A DNA stretch of 64,000 bases from Rhodopseudomonas infernalis (GTDB lineage Bacteria; Pseudomonadota; Alphaproteobacteria; Rhizobiales; Xanthobacteraceae). The stretch is taken from the NCBI RefSeq assembly GCF_022271405.1, contig NZ_JAJNAL010000020.1:1-64000 (forward strand). The letters run 5' to 3'. Position numbers and translations under genes: made by a program. The notes below the pieces were generated by a model that was given only the letters and a program-made list of their open reading frames with translations, was not told the DNA's origin and did no database searches. This document shows, piece by piece, positions 1 to 10,037 of this stretch. The stretch's first letter is position 1, and every line of letters starts with the position of its first letter.

Positions 1-251
1 TGAGGCTGCGCGAAGTACCAAGTGGCAGTCATTCCGGGGCGCGCGCCCTGGCGCGCGAACCCGGAATCTCGAAGTTGGTTGGTTTGTGCGGCGTTCGCCA
101 AGCCGTGCCCGCCGCAGATTCCGGGTTCGCTCGCTGCGCTCGCGGCCCGGAATGACGAGCCAGGGAGAATGGGGCCGGCCGTGACGAACCCAAACGGCAG
201 CGGCCGCCCCGTTGCCCGAGCGGCCGCGCCTTCCCCACCCGCCGACAACCT
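1..251. other. Left-end region without a gene, mostly palindromic repeat
   Basis: No convincing coding region is visible between the window edge and the ssb stop codon. Short open frames exist on both strands, but they run through the repeat at 28-157 and have no ribosome binding site. The rest (158-251) is GC-rich sequence downstream of ssb with no clear terminator. Confidence 0.6.
28..157. repeat. Intergenic palindromic repeat, family A (copy 1)
   Basis: The element opens with CATTCCGGGG and closes with the complementary CCGGAATGAC. Two inner halves, CCCGGAATCTCG and AGATTCCGGGTTCG, are also complementary. A second copy with the same outer and inner arms but different spacer sequence lies at 9361-9475. 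Such structure suggests a REP-like dispersed element; its copy number elsewhere cannot be judged from this window. Confidence 0.75.
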
Positions 252-782
252 TTAGAACGGGATATCGTCGTCCATGTCGTTGGCGTGGCCACCGCCACCG
301 CCGCCGCTCGCCGCGACCGGCCGGCGCGATTGGCCGCCCGAGCTGTAGCCGCCGCCCGACGGACCACCCGAGCCGAAATCGCCGCCGGACTGGTCGTCCC
401 CGCCGTAGCCACCGCCACTGCCGCCGCCGGCGCGGCCGTCCAGCATCGTCAGCACCGAATTGAAGTTCTGCAGCACAACCTCGGTGCTGTAGCGCTCGGC
501 GCCGCTCTGATCGGTCCATTTGCGTGTCTGCAGCTGGCCTTCGATGTAAACCTTCGCGCCCTTCTTGAGGTATTGTTCAACGACCTTGCACAACCCTTCG
601 CTGAAGATCACGACGCGGTGCCATTCGGTCTTCTCTTTGCGCTCGCCGGTGGCGCGGTCGCGCCAGCTCTCCGACGTGGCGATGCGGAGATTGGCGATCG
701 GCCGGCCGTCCTGGGTCCGCTTGATCTCCGGATCCGCACCGAGATTCCCGATCAGGATCACCTTGTTCACGCTTCCCGCCAT
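252..782 (-). CDS. ssb: Single-stranded DNA-binding protein
   Basis: SSB coats single-stranded DNA during replication, recombination and repair and recruits partner proteins through its acidic tail. The 176-residue product has the N-terminal OB fold (about residues 4-110, with the conserved EWHRVVIF stretch), a Gly/Ser-rich disordered linker, and the canonical C-terminal tip DDDIPF. An upstream in-frame start at 833 would add 17 residues, but [15 protein letters not shown] is the usual SSB N-terminus, so 782 is chosen. A perfect alphaproteobacterial LexA box lies 160 bp upstream (942-956), arguing for SOS control. uvrA, another SOS gene, lies nearby on the opposite strand. Confidence 0.97.
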   Translation of the reverse strand: MAGSVNKVILIGNLGADPEIKRTQDGRPIANLRIATSESWRDRATGERKEKTEWHRVVIFSEGLCKVVEQYLKKGAKVYIEGQLQTRKWTDQSGAERYSTEVVLQNFNSVLTMLDGRAGGGSGGGYGGDDQSGGDFGSGGPSGGGYSSGGQSRRPVAASGGGGGGHANDMDDDIPF

Positions 783-1236
783 CGCCGTCTCCTTCGAATC
801 GATCGTCACGCGCCGGCCCTGCCACGCGCGCAAGTGTTGCTGTCCTAGCGCTTACGCTGTCCGCCGCTCGCCGCCCATCCTCCGCGGCCGGGAAATGGCC
901 GCGCCGCCCCCGTTATCCACCGGCATTACAGCCCAAACTATGTTCCAGTTTTGTTCTGCGCAACACCTAAGTCGCGGATCAGTCAAGGTTATCCATTCGA
1001 ACAGCCGGGAGCCGTCTCGCATCCACGTTCGGCAAGCGGTAAACCGATGCCGAAATTCTCCAATTGCTGATGAGATATCAGGGCCTTCCGGGTTCCAACT
1101 TATCCCGCAGTGTGACTTTTCGGAGACGGCATCTGTCGCGGGAACAGCGTATGGTTCCATCACGAATTGAGAAGGCGCTCGCGCCAGCCTGTGCGGGGGA
1201 CAACGCATCAGGCTCTTCAGCGGATGGGGTATTACG
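783..1236. other. Intergenic region between divergent ssb and the barrel protein gene
   Basis: This 454-bp stretch separates two divergently transcribed genes and must carry both promoters. The one motif I can support is the LexA box at 942-956. A separate inverted repeat, GGAAC-N8-GTTCC, is visible near 1140. Open frames crossing the region look spurious. Confidence 0.6.
942..956. promoter_or_regulatory. LexA (SOS) box upstream of ssb
   Basis: The sequence GTTCCAGTTTTGTTC fits GTTC-N7-GTTC exactly, the direct-repeat operator recognised by LexA in alphaproteobacteria. It sits 160 bp upstream of the ssb start codon. An identical spacing occurs before uvrA at 2150-2164, which makes a chance match less likely. 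Confidence 0.8.
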
Positions 1237-1962
1237 ATGAAAAAGCTTTTCCTGGGTACTGTGGCTTTGATCGCTCTGGGTGCGGCGCCGGCAATGGCTG
1301 CCGATCTCGCGGCGCGTCCCTACACCAAGGCTCCGCCGATCATTGTGGCGGTTTACAACTGGTCCGGTTTCTACGTCGGCGCCAACGCCGGTTGGGGGAC
1401 CAGCCGCAAGAGCTGGGATCTGTACGTTCCGGGCGGGCTGGTGAGCGAAGGCTCGCATGACGCCTCCGGCGCCACCGCCGGCGGTCAGATCGGCTACAAC
1501 TGGCAGGTCGCCTCCTGGGTGTTCGGCGTCGAGGCGCAGGGCAACTGGGCCGATTTCAAGGGCTCGAACGTCAGCCTGGCCGCTCCGGCTTTCACCAACC
1601 AGTCGAAGATCGAAGCCTTCGGCCTGTTCACCGCCCGTATCGGCTACGCCTGGGACAACGCCCTGCTCTACGCCAAGGGCGGCGCCGCGGTGGTCAGCGA
1701 CAAGTACAGCTTCTATCCGACCGGCATCGGCGCGACGTTCGCTGACGCCTCCGAGACTCGCTGGGGCGCGGCGGTTGGTGCCGGCTTCGAATACGGCTTC
1801 ACCCCGAACTGGTCGTTCGCGGTCGAATACGATCATCTCTTCCTGGACAAGAAGGACGTGACGTTCTCGAACGGCTCCGCAGACCGCATCAAGCAGGACG
1901 CCGACATCGTCACCGCCCGCATCAACTATCGCTGGGGTGGCCCGGTGGTCGCGAAGTACTGA
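1237..1962 (+). CDS. Outer membrane beta-barrel protein, Omp25/porin-like
   Basis: A 241-residue exported protein of the small eight-stranded outer membrane barrel type common in Bradyrhizobium and Rhodopseudomonas. The signal peptide MKKLFLGTVALIALGAAPAMA ends in a typical AMA cleavage site, followed by DLAARPYTKAPP and the family hallmark NWSGFYVGANAGWG. Alternating hydrophobic strands with Tyr/Phe run to the end, which finishes RINYRWGGPVVAKY. A strong rho-independent terminator follows at 2016-2047, so it is monocistronic. The role is probably structural or a small-solute pore; the sequence does not define a substrate. Confidence 0.9.
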   Translation: MKKLFLGTVALIALGAAPAMAADLAARPYTKAPPIIVAVYNWSGFYVGANAGWGTSRKSWDLYVPGGLVSEGSHDASGATAGGQIGYNWQVASWVFGVEAQGNWADFKGSNVSLAAPAFTNQSKIEAFGLFTARIGYAWDNALLYAKGGAAVVSDKYSFYPTGIGATFADASETRWGAAVGAGFEYGFTPNWSFAVEYDHLFLDKKDVTFSNGSADRIKQDADIVTARINYRWGGPVVAKY

Positions 1963-2015
1963 GCTTCGCGCTCGCGTCCGAGACGCGAACATCCGAGGCG
2001 AAGATCTGAGACACG

Positions 2016-2047
2016 AAAGGCCGGCCTCGCGCCGGCCTTTTTGTTTT
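2016..2047 (+). terminator. Rho-independent terminator of the barrel protein gene
   Basis: A perfect 10-bp stem (AAAGGCCGGC at 2016-2025 paired with GCCGGCCTTT at 2031-2040) with a 5-nt loop is followed by a T-rich run (TTGTTTTT). Confidence 0.93.
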
Positions 2048-2149
2048 TGCGGGGGGTCTACGCCCACGGGTGAGGAACCGCCCGGTCTGCCTCGCTGTCG
2101 GCGAACAATCCGGTTGATGGTCACGCCTCGGCTCTGGAAATTGCTGATC

Positions 2150-2164
2150 GTTCTTCCTATGTTC
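2150..2164. promoter_or_regulatory. LexA (SOS) box upstream of uvrA
   Basis: GTTCTTCCTATGTTC is an exact GTTC-N7-GTTC direct repeat, 80 bp upstream of the preferred uvrA start. uvrA is a classical SOS gene, and the same operator form is found before ssb. Together they support LexA control of both genes. Confidence 0.85.
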
Positions 2165-2244
2165 CAGGCTCAGCTCTTCCCCGGCGTGGCCTGGTCGATC
2201 CGGTCGTGCCCAACTTGCGCGCCCGCCGCGCCTGGACACCCTGC

Positions 2245-5286
<3,042 letters not shown>

Positions 5287-5313
5287 GATTACAATTAGCG
5301 ATACGCGATCGTC

Positions 5314-6093
5314 ATGAAGAGAACTCTGAGATATACTCTGCGCCTTCACAATCATGTCGGGGAGATAACTCGAAAGTATTTCGAGTTTCGCGCTCCGTTT
5401 TTCGAACCTTCGGAGCATCGCGATAGGTTTAGCGCAGATCTGCATAGAGATTACTTGAAAGAGTTGATTACAGACCGGGCCAATTATGCGGACCTAACAC
5501 CTGATCAGCGTTATCTGCACGATTTAGGGGGACTTGTATCGCCGATACTTTCGGCGTATCGCGCTAGAATTCGACTTTCTCGCTTGTCACGCCGCACCGG
5601 TACAATCAACGCATCTTCACGACTTGAAGACACCTGCCAACGAATTTCTCTCGAAGCATACAATTTCAAAGAGCGCTTGAAACTCTTCGGCGACAGTTTG
5701 TCGGACATCCTCTGCGCTAAGAGCGAAAGAAAAGAAATTTCAGCTAGAGTTGGCTCGATCATTCGAAAATACGAGAAGGAGAACGGCAGAATAATCAGAT
5801 ATCGCAACTATGTGATTCATGGCCCCCGAGGACGAATAGACGAATTTGCAGACCTGCGAACCTGGGAGATAAGCGGCTTCCTTTTGCACAATGATTTGTG
5901 GTTCGACTACAACAATGAATTCGACGAAATGCGTGAGACGTGGGCATCACTAACTTGTCGACTCTTGGCCGCGATGGAGGAGGCAGTGTTTTCGATACAA
6001 GCCCTAAACGAGAAATTATTGACGGAGGCGGGACTCTCCTTCAGTAACTCTGCGAGCGCAGCCCGGGTGAGCGAAGCGACGACCGGGTCTTGA
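5314..6093 (+). CDS. Unknown protein with a HEPN-like R-x4-H motif
   Basis: I do not recognise this 259-residue protein. It is helical, charged and soluble, with no signal peptide or membrane span. R164-N-Y-V-I-H169 fits the R-x4-6-H signature of HEPN domains, many of which are RNases in toxin-antitoxin or abortive-infection systems; one short motif is weak proof. Base composition is clearly more AT-rich than uvrA and codon choice is less biased, which suggests transfer. The last 13 or so residues (about NSASAARVSEATTGS) come from a palindromic repeat (6057-6129), so the original C-terminus may have been lost. It begins 27 bp after uvrA with no clear ribosome binding site. Confidence 0.6.
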   Translation: MKRTLRYTLRLHNHVGEITRKYFEFRAPFFEPSEHRDRFSADLHRDYLKELITDRANYADLTPDQRYLHDLGGLVSPILSAYRARIRLSRLSRRTGTINASSRLEDTCQRISLEAYNFKERLKLFGDSLSDILCAKSERKEISARVGSIIRKYEKENGRIIRYRNYVIHGPRGRIDEFADLRTWEISGFLLHNDLWFDYNNEFDEMRETWASLTCRLLAAMEEAVFSIQALNEKLLTEAGLSFSNSASAARVSEATTGS

Positions 6094-6129
6094 ACGCTCC
6101 CGCATATCGCTTCGCTCATGCGGGCCACG
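6057..6129. repeat. Palindromic repeat, family G (copy 1)
   Basis: The arms GCAGCCCGGGTGAGCGAAGC and the near-complementary GCTTCGCTCATGCGGGCCAC flank a short centre. A close relative lies at 8185-8257. This copy overlaps the 3' end of the preceding reading frame and supplies its stop codon. Confidence 0.75.
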
Positions 6130-6241
6130 ATGAAATGCATTACGATTGAGGGGCTACTCGGCGGTCCGGTACTTCTAAAGATGGAGTATCGCCCCGTTCC
6201 GCGCGACGATCGTCCGCGGACTTCATGCAACGGAGGCCATG

Positions 6242-6457
6242 ATGACTCGTGTGTCGAGAGAATTCATCCACGAAGGCCGTTACTGCGCCGAAATCCAAGT
6301 CGAGTTGATCGAGGACGACACCGCGTGGTCGCCCTATCGGTCGCCGGCGGAAGTCCGAAAACTCGATGCCGCTCGCGAAGCGCTCCGTCGCCGCGACCTG
6401 GCCGAAGCCGCAAAATACGGCCGAGTGTTCGAACTGAGGCCCGTCGCTGCGGAGTGA
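6242..6457 (+). CDS. Small conserved hypothetical protein
   Basis: A 71-residue acidic soluble protein (MTRVSREFIHEGRYCAEIQV...). Its layout resembles a widespread family of about 70 residues with a strand-rich N-terminus (EFIHEGRYCAEIQVELIEDD), then WSPY and a helical part ending in VFEL.PV; this is from memory. No function is known to me. GGAGG at 6232-6236 lies 5 nt before the ATG at 6242, favouring that codon over the ATG at 6239. Composition matches the GC-rich chromosome better than its two AT-rich neighbours. Confidence 0.7.
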   Translation: MTRVSREFIHEGRYCAEIQVELIEDDTAWSPYRSPAEVRKLDAAREALRRRDLAEAAKYGRVFELRPVAAE

Positions 6458-6493
6458 AGTCCGAATCGTGCCCAGATTCAGTCCAAATGGCAA

Positions 6494-6568
6494 TCATCAA
6501 GACGGGCGACAGGGTCATCGACCTCGGCCGAGGGTGCGGCGAAGTGGAAGACGGACGAGGCGGCTGAA
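6494..6568 (+). pseudogene. Decayed, internally deleted copy of the uvrA 3' end
   Basis: Positions 6494-6528 match uvrA 5090-5124 at 31 of 35 bases (TCATCAAGAC..GGGTCATCGA.CTCGGC). Directly after, 6533-6568 match the last 37 bases of uvrA (GGTGCGG..GGACGAGGCGGC) apart from a 2-base insertion and a few changes. About 125 bp between the two blocks are missing. The fragment has no coding role. It marks a former uvrA end and implies that the DNA at 5287-6493 was inserted, or arrived together with a second uvrA terminus. Confidence 0.75.
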
Positions 6569-6573
6569 TCGAT

Positions 6574-7761
6574 CTAGGCGGACCTCGATCTTCTCCTAGG
6601 GCCTTTAGCGCTTGCGCTTTCTTCCATTGGTGACGACATGGGCTGCGTCACAGACATCAACTTCTTGACCCTTTCAAAGAGCCTATCTTCATTTTCATTG
6701 TTTGCGAGCTCTAAGGTTCGCTGATCCTTTCCGATCAGAAAATTCCTCTCGGTAGCCTCCAGCCGCTCTATTATTCTGGCAAGTTTGGCCTTATCCATAT
6801 ATCGCAGCGCTGACATGAATGCTATTTGCCGCGCATCAATATTGGTCCCCTCGTTGGAGAAGTATCTCATATATTCAAGGCCTTTTGATTGATATCTGAA
6901 CATTATTAGAGCCAAGAATTCGCACAAGACAACAAATGTATAACTTGGACCATGTCGAAGCAACGACATCGACCAGTCGACGTGACGTTCCATCAACGCC
7001 GGGTCGCTCAAGAATTGACGGAGATTTAGATATAGCATCATTCCCAGAACGGTGAGCCCAACGAGAGATAAGGCGATTCCTATCCATCGAAAGTAGCTCG
7101 CCTGGATACGAGCGGCTTCCGCATACTGCAATGCTCTATTACGCATTTGCACGAATCGATCAAAGGCGTCCTGCTTAAATGAATTTAGCTGCGCAACCTC
7201 ATCTGTCTGCTTTGCGATCTTCTCACCGAGTACTGAAATTAGATCATCTCCCACAACGGCATCGATACGATCAGCCAGCTGTGTTTTGATTAGTTTTTCT
7301 GAAGTAGCCGAAAGACGCTCGACCGCAGCATCGATCTCTTTCTGAATTCGAGATTGAAACTCTCGAACCATAACGTCGCCCGTTGCTGCCACCAAACGTT
7401 CGGCTGCCGATACGGATTCGCTTGTCGACGATTCACTGGTGATCCGCTTGCTGAAGACACGCCCTAATGCAGCTTCAACACGATGAGCGATATTACGAAA
7501 TGCTGCTACTATGAATAGCGCAGCTGTAGCTCCGACACCTAATTTGGCTGCGGAACTCCGCAGTTCCGGAGACGAGAGTATCGCGGCTAAGGACGTCGAT
7601 TTCGCCTCCGCCAACTCGCCGACTGCGCTCACCGCAATTGTAATGGCTCCGGCGGTAAAGCTTGCAATTAAGAGCAGAAAATATAGATACAAGCTAGCCA
7701 ACACCATGCCATGTAAGCGAGTAGTACCACTCTTCAACAATCGATCGACGGCCCCAAACAT
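6574..7761 (-). CDS. Unknown membrane protein with long coiled coil
   Basis: A 395-residue integral membrane protein I cannot assign. Hydrophobic spans appear near residues 18-44 and 72-90, then about 130 residues of charged helical, probably coiled-coil sequence. Two more spans follow near 226-247 and 272-290, and a basic cytosolic tail ends in RRRSRS. GGAG lies 5 nt before the ATG at 7761. Composition is markedly AT-rich for this genome. The stop codon lies 6 bp from the uvrA remnant, so its 3' end abuts the recombination scar. The layout (membrane anchors plus coiled coil) could suit a sensor or membrane effector, but nothing in the sequence shows activity. Confidence 0.7.
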   Translation of the reverse strand: MFGAVDRLLKSGTTRLHGMVLASLYLYFLLLIASFTAGAITIAVSAVGELAEAKSTSLAAILSSPELRSSAAKLGVGATAALFIVAAFRNIAHRVEAALGRVFSKRITSESSTSESVSAAERLVAATGDVMVREFQSRIQKEIDAAVERLSATSEKLIKTQLADRIDAVVGDDLISVLGEKIAKQTDEVAQLNSFKQDAFDRFVQMRNRALQYAEAARIQASYFRWIGIALSLVGLTVLGMMLYLNLRQFLSDPALMERHVDWSMSLLRHGPSYTFVVLCEFLALIMFRYQSKGLEYMRYFSNEGTNIDARQIAFMSALRYMDKAKLARIIERLEATERNFLIGKDQRTLELANNENEDRLFERVKKLMSVTQPMSSPMEESASAKGPRRRSRSA

Positions 7762-8105
7762 TCAAACTCCGTGCCAAATGTAGTAATACTCAGGCCATAA
7801 GCATTAGTAATCGTAATCGTATATATGTGATTTGGAGTAGTTAAACTTTAGTTTTATTCACGACACTCAGACGAACAAAGGCTACGTCGCTCCAATTTCC
7901 GAGACGTAGCACACTAAGCTCGAATGAGTGTCGTGAAAGGATATTGCGACATGCACATCGTCGCGCTGGCCCAACTGCCGATGCACCTTATTTCAATAGC
8001 TGTGACTTCGCTGAAGCCCATACATTCCGCCATGCTTCGCCTCTCTCTTCTTCCTCTTGTCTTCTCTCTTTGCAATGGCTTCCTTCAACGTCGCGGCAGC
8101 AAGCC

Positions 8106-8138
8106 GTAGCCCGGATGAAGCGCAGCGCAATCCGGGAC
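8106..8138. repeat. Palindromic repeat, family G (partial copy)
   Basis: GTAGCCCGGATGAAGCGCAG..ATCCGGG is one arm of the same family as 8185-8257, with its partner arm degenerate or missing. Confidence 0.6.
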
Positions 8139-8184
8139 TGATCAGAAACCCGCATTTCGCTTCTTGTCAGCGTGGCGACAGGTT

Positions 8185-8257
8185 GTAGCCCGGGTGAGCG
8201 GAGCGATATCCGGGGCTTAGGCGGTCCCCGCATTCCGCTTCGCTCCATGCGGGCTAC
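8185..8257. repeat. Palindromic repeat, family G (copy 2)
   Basis: GTAGCCCGGGTGAGCGGAGC at the left and GCTTCGCTCCATGCGGGCTAC at the right are near-complementary, so the element folds into a long imperfect hairpin. It matches the element at 6057-6129. Confidence 0.8.
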
Positions 8258-8329
8258 GGCGCGCCGCGCCCGCCCGTCGCACCCGAATGTGTCTCGCCCT
8301 CCCGCCCCAGCCCGTCTACACTCCCCCCC

Positions 8330-8686
8330 ATGAACCGCCTCACCTCTCTCACGCTCGCCGTCGCGCTCGCGCTTGTTCCCCTCACCGCCTCGGCGGCTTC
8401 GTCCAAGAAGGCCAAGCGGGCGCAGAGCAGCGGCCTGCCCGGTTATGTGCAGCCGCCGAGCAATTCGGTGCCGCTGTTCATGCAGAAGCTGTCGCGCGCG
8501 CAGCTCGCGCTGATGCACAAGCCGCGTCCGTGGTACATCGACCCGACGCCGGACTATCCGCGCTGGAACGGCGACTGGCGCTATCTCGGCCGGCCGGGCT
8601 TCTACCGCGGCCGCTATAATGGCGGGAGCATCGGGCCGTGCTGGACGCAGACGCCGATCGGGCCGGTGTGGAATTGCGGGCGATAG
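8330..8686 (+). CDS. Small exported protein of unknown function
   Basis: A 118-residue protein with a clear signal peptide (MNRLTSLTLAVALALVPLTASA, cleavage after ASA). The basic segment SSKKAKRAQ follows, then a Pro/Trp/Tyr-rich mature part (RPWYIDPTPDYPRWNGDWRY) ending near a pair of cysteines (CWTQ..WNCG) that may form a disulfide in the periplasm. No catalytic motif is visible. It is convergent with the toxin gene, with 1 bp between them. I do not recognise a named family. Confidence 0.75.
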   Translation: MNRLTSLTLAVALALVPLTASAASSKKAKRAQSSGLPGYVQPPSNSVPLFMQKLSRAQLALMHKPRPWYIDPTPDYPRWNGDWRYLGRPGFYRGRYNGGSIGPCWTQTPIGPVWNCGR

Positions 8687-8687
8687 G

Positions 8688-9056
8688 TCAGGCTTTGCCG
8701 TCCGCCCGCAATTTACGTGCTCTCATGCGCGCCTGCTCGATCACGACATAGCGGCCGAACAGATCGGCCCCATACCGCGCGATGACATCTTTCAGCCGCG
8801 CGGCCTGCATTGCCGAGTCGGCCGGATCAATCCGGAGCAACACCAAGCCCGGAACGGAGTGTCCAAATCGAACGGTGAGCTCGCCGAAATCTTTGTCCTC
8901 TGTCAGCAGCAATCGTTCGTCGGTGACTGCGAAATCAATTACGTCGGCATCGCTGAGTCCCGGTGCCATCTCGGCGATATACAGCACATCATGACCGTCA
9001 GCGCGCAGCGACCTGACTAACGAGGCGGACACGCACTCGTCGGCGAGCCAGCGCAT
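8688..9056 (-). CDS. DUF5615 PIN-like toxin
   Basis: A 122-residue protein resembling the DUF5615/Mut7-C PIN-like family, usually the toxin partner of DUF433 proteins. The N-terminus WLADECVSASLVRSLR carries the first acidic pair of a PIN-like site. LSDADVIDFAVTDERLLLTEDKDFGEL carries the further conserved acids (D-A-D and TEDKDFG). Family members are presumed metal-dependent RNases; activity here is inferred. The ATG lies 3 bp after the stop of the DUF433 gene, so the two are co-transcribed and probably translationally coupled. Confidence 0.88.
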   Translation of the reverse strand: MRWLADECVSASLVRSLRADGHDVLYIAEMAPGLSDADVIDFAVTDERLLLTEDKDFGELTVRFGHSVPGLVLLRIDPADSAMQAARLKDVIARYGADLFGRYVVIEQARMRARKLRADGKA

Positions 9057-9059
9057 GGG

Positions 9060-9281
9060 TCAACCGAAGATGACGTCTTGATCTGCCAGATAGTCCGCCG
9101 CGAAGGCCTGGGCCGCCCGGATATCGTCGGCTGTCAGGCGTGGATGCTCGGCGACAATCTCCGCGGGCGACAATCCGGCGCCGAGCTTGCGCAGAATCAG
9201 CTCCACCGGGATGCGCGTGCCGCGTACCACCGGTTTTCCGGCCATCACGTTGGGATCGATCTGGATACGTTCGTGGCGCAT
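9060..9281 (-). CDS. DUF433 antitoxin
   Basis: A 73-residue DUF433 protein. The family pattern is clear: IDPNVMAGKPVVRGTRIPVELIL, then a winged-helix-like part (GLSPAEIVAEHPRLTADDIRAA) and an aromatic/acidic tail. DUF433 proteins are DNA-binding antitoxins that neutralise the adjacent DUF5615 protein and probably repress their own operon. It is the first gene of the pair, as expected for an antitoxin. The flanking repeat at 9361-9475 and the accessory islet next door fit a mobile origin. Confidence 0.88.
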   Translation of the reverse strand: MRHERIQIDPNVMAGKPVVRGTRIPVELILRKLGAGLSPAEIVAEHPRLTADDIRAAQAFAADYLADQDVIFG

Positions 9282-9360
9282 TGTTGGACCAACATGGATA
9301 TCCGATCGGGTAGACTAGCATGGTTGGCGGCCGGCGCCACAGCCCGCTCGCCGCACACAT

Positions 9361-9475
9361 CATTCCGGACGGTGCGCGCAGCGCGCCGATCCGGAATCCC
9401 GAGATGTTGGCCGACCCAGCGGCGCAGAGATTCCGGGTTCGTCCGCCGCTGTGCGGCGGCCGCCCCGGAATGACT
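9361..9475. repeat. Intergenic palindromic repeat, family A (copy 2)
   Basis: CATTCCGGAC at the left pairs with the CCGGAATG at the right, and inner arms ATCCGGAATCCCGAGAT and AGAGATTCCGGGTTCG pair too. It shares these arms with 28-157. Confidence 0.75.
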
Positions 9476-9525
9476 CGCGGAAAGGATGTCGCGTCCCAGT
9501 TCAAGACAAAAGGGTCGGCCACCGC

Positions 9526-9555
9526 TTGACAGGACTTTAAACCTGTGACTATAGT
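9526..9555 (+). promoter_or_regulatory. Near-consensus sigma-70 promoter
   Basis: TTGACA (9526-9531) and TATAGT (9550-9555) are separated by 18 bp. This is the best housekeeping-type promoter I can see in the window. It points rightward into the structured non-coding segment, and no start codon with a ribosome binding site follows. Confidence 0.6.
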
Positions 9556-9560
9556 CCGTT

Positions 9561-10037
9561 CATCCCACCTCGCTGCGAGGGGCGTTCGCGATCGTCACGA
9601 ACGCGGGGTGGGATGCGGTGGACGGGAGCGGCGTTCTGGCCCTCGATCGCGTCACGGGTAACCGTGGCGGGTGAGCAGGGGTCGACGACCCGCGCGGCTC
9701 CCGGACGGCCAAAGTCGCGATATCCCGGCGCATCGCCTTGCGCAGGGAGCAGCGCCAAGCCGCGCCCGCCCCGAGGTGCCGACAGCCGACCCGAAAGGCG
9801 GCGGTCTCACCTCCCCGGGCGAACGCGGACGGTGCGTCAGCCTCCCACAATGGTGGATTACTCAGGCTCGCCCACCAGGGGTCTTCGTCGAACCAGGCCG
9901 TTAAAACCATTGCGTGCGGAACGCCGGGCGTCTCCGGTGTGACCGTGGTGTCGAACTCGTGTGCTTTTGTTTGTTGCACACGAGGCCGCGGGTGCATCGG
10001 GCACCCGGCGTTCCGCGCGCCCTCGTCTGATCGAGGG
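9561..10037 (+). ncRNA. Candidate structured RNA or dispersed structured element
   Basis: The segment begins about 6 nt after a strong promoter. Near its start a 9-bp outer stem (CATCCCACC 9561-9569 with GGTGGGATG 9607-9615) encloses two hairpins: CCTCG-CTG-CGAGG (9568-9580, sharing 2 nt with the outer stem) and GCGTTCG/CGAACGC (9582-9604). About 300 nt later a 17-bp stem (9912-9928 with 10004-10020, one G-U) encloses a 9-bp hairpin with a U-rich loop (9956-9984). A third hairpin (CCCTCG/CGAGGG) spans 10020-10037. No frame has coding character. I recall similar sequence in other Bradyrhizobium-group genomes, but could not check this. It may be a stable RNA, a structured repeat, or both. Confidence 0.4.

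Larger units (their letters stand above)
7762..8329. other. Intergenic region: AT-rich promoter zone followed by repeats
   Basis: 7762-7920 is unusually AT-rich (runs such as GTATATATGTGATTTGG) and probably holds the promoter of the leftward membrane protein gene. 8106-8257 consists of palindromic repeats. Short open frames at 7924-8141 have no ribosome binding site and end in repeat sequence, so I do not call them genes. Confidence 0.6.

Noticed and set aside
1138-1158. Second possible LexA site (GAAC..GTTC) near the barrel gene
   Set aside because: The halves are inverted and the spacing is wrong for the GTTC-N7-GTTC direct repeat.
7924-8141. Two overlapping short frames (61 and 65 codons) downstream of the AT-rich gap
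   Set aside because: No ribosome binding site; they run into palindromic repeats.
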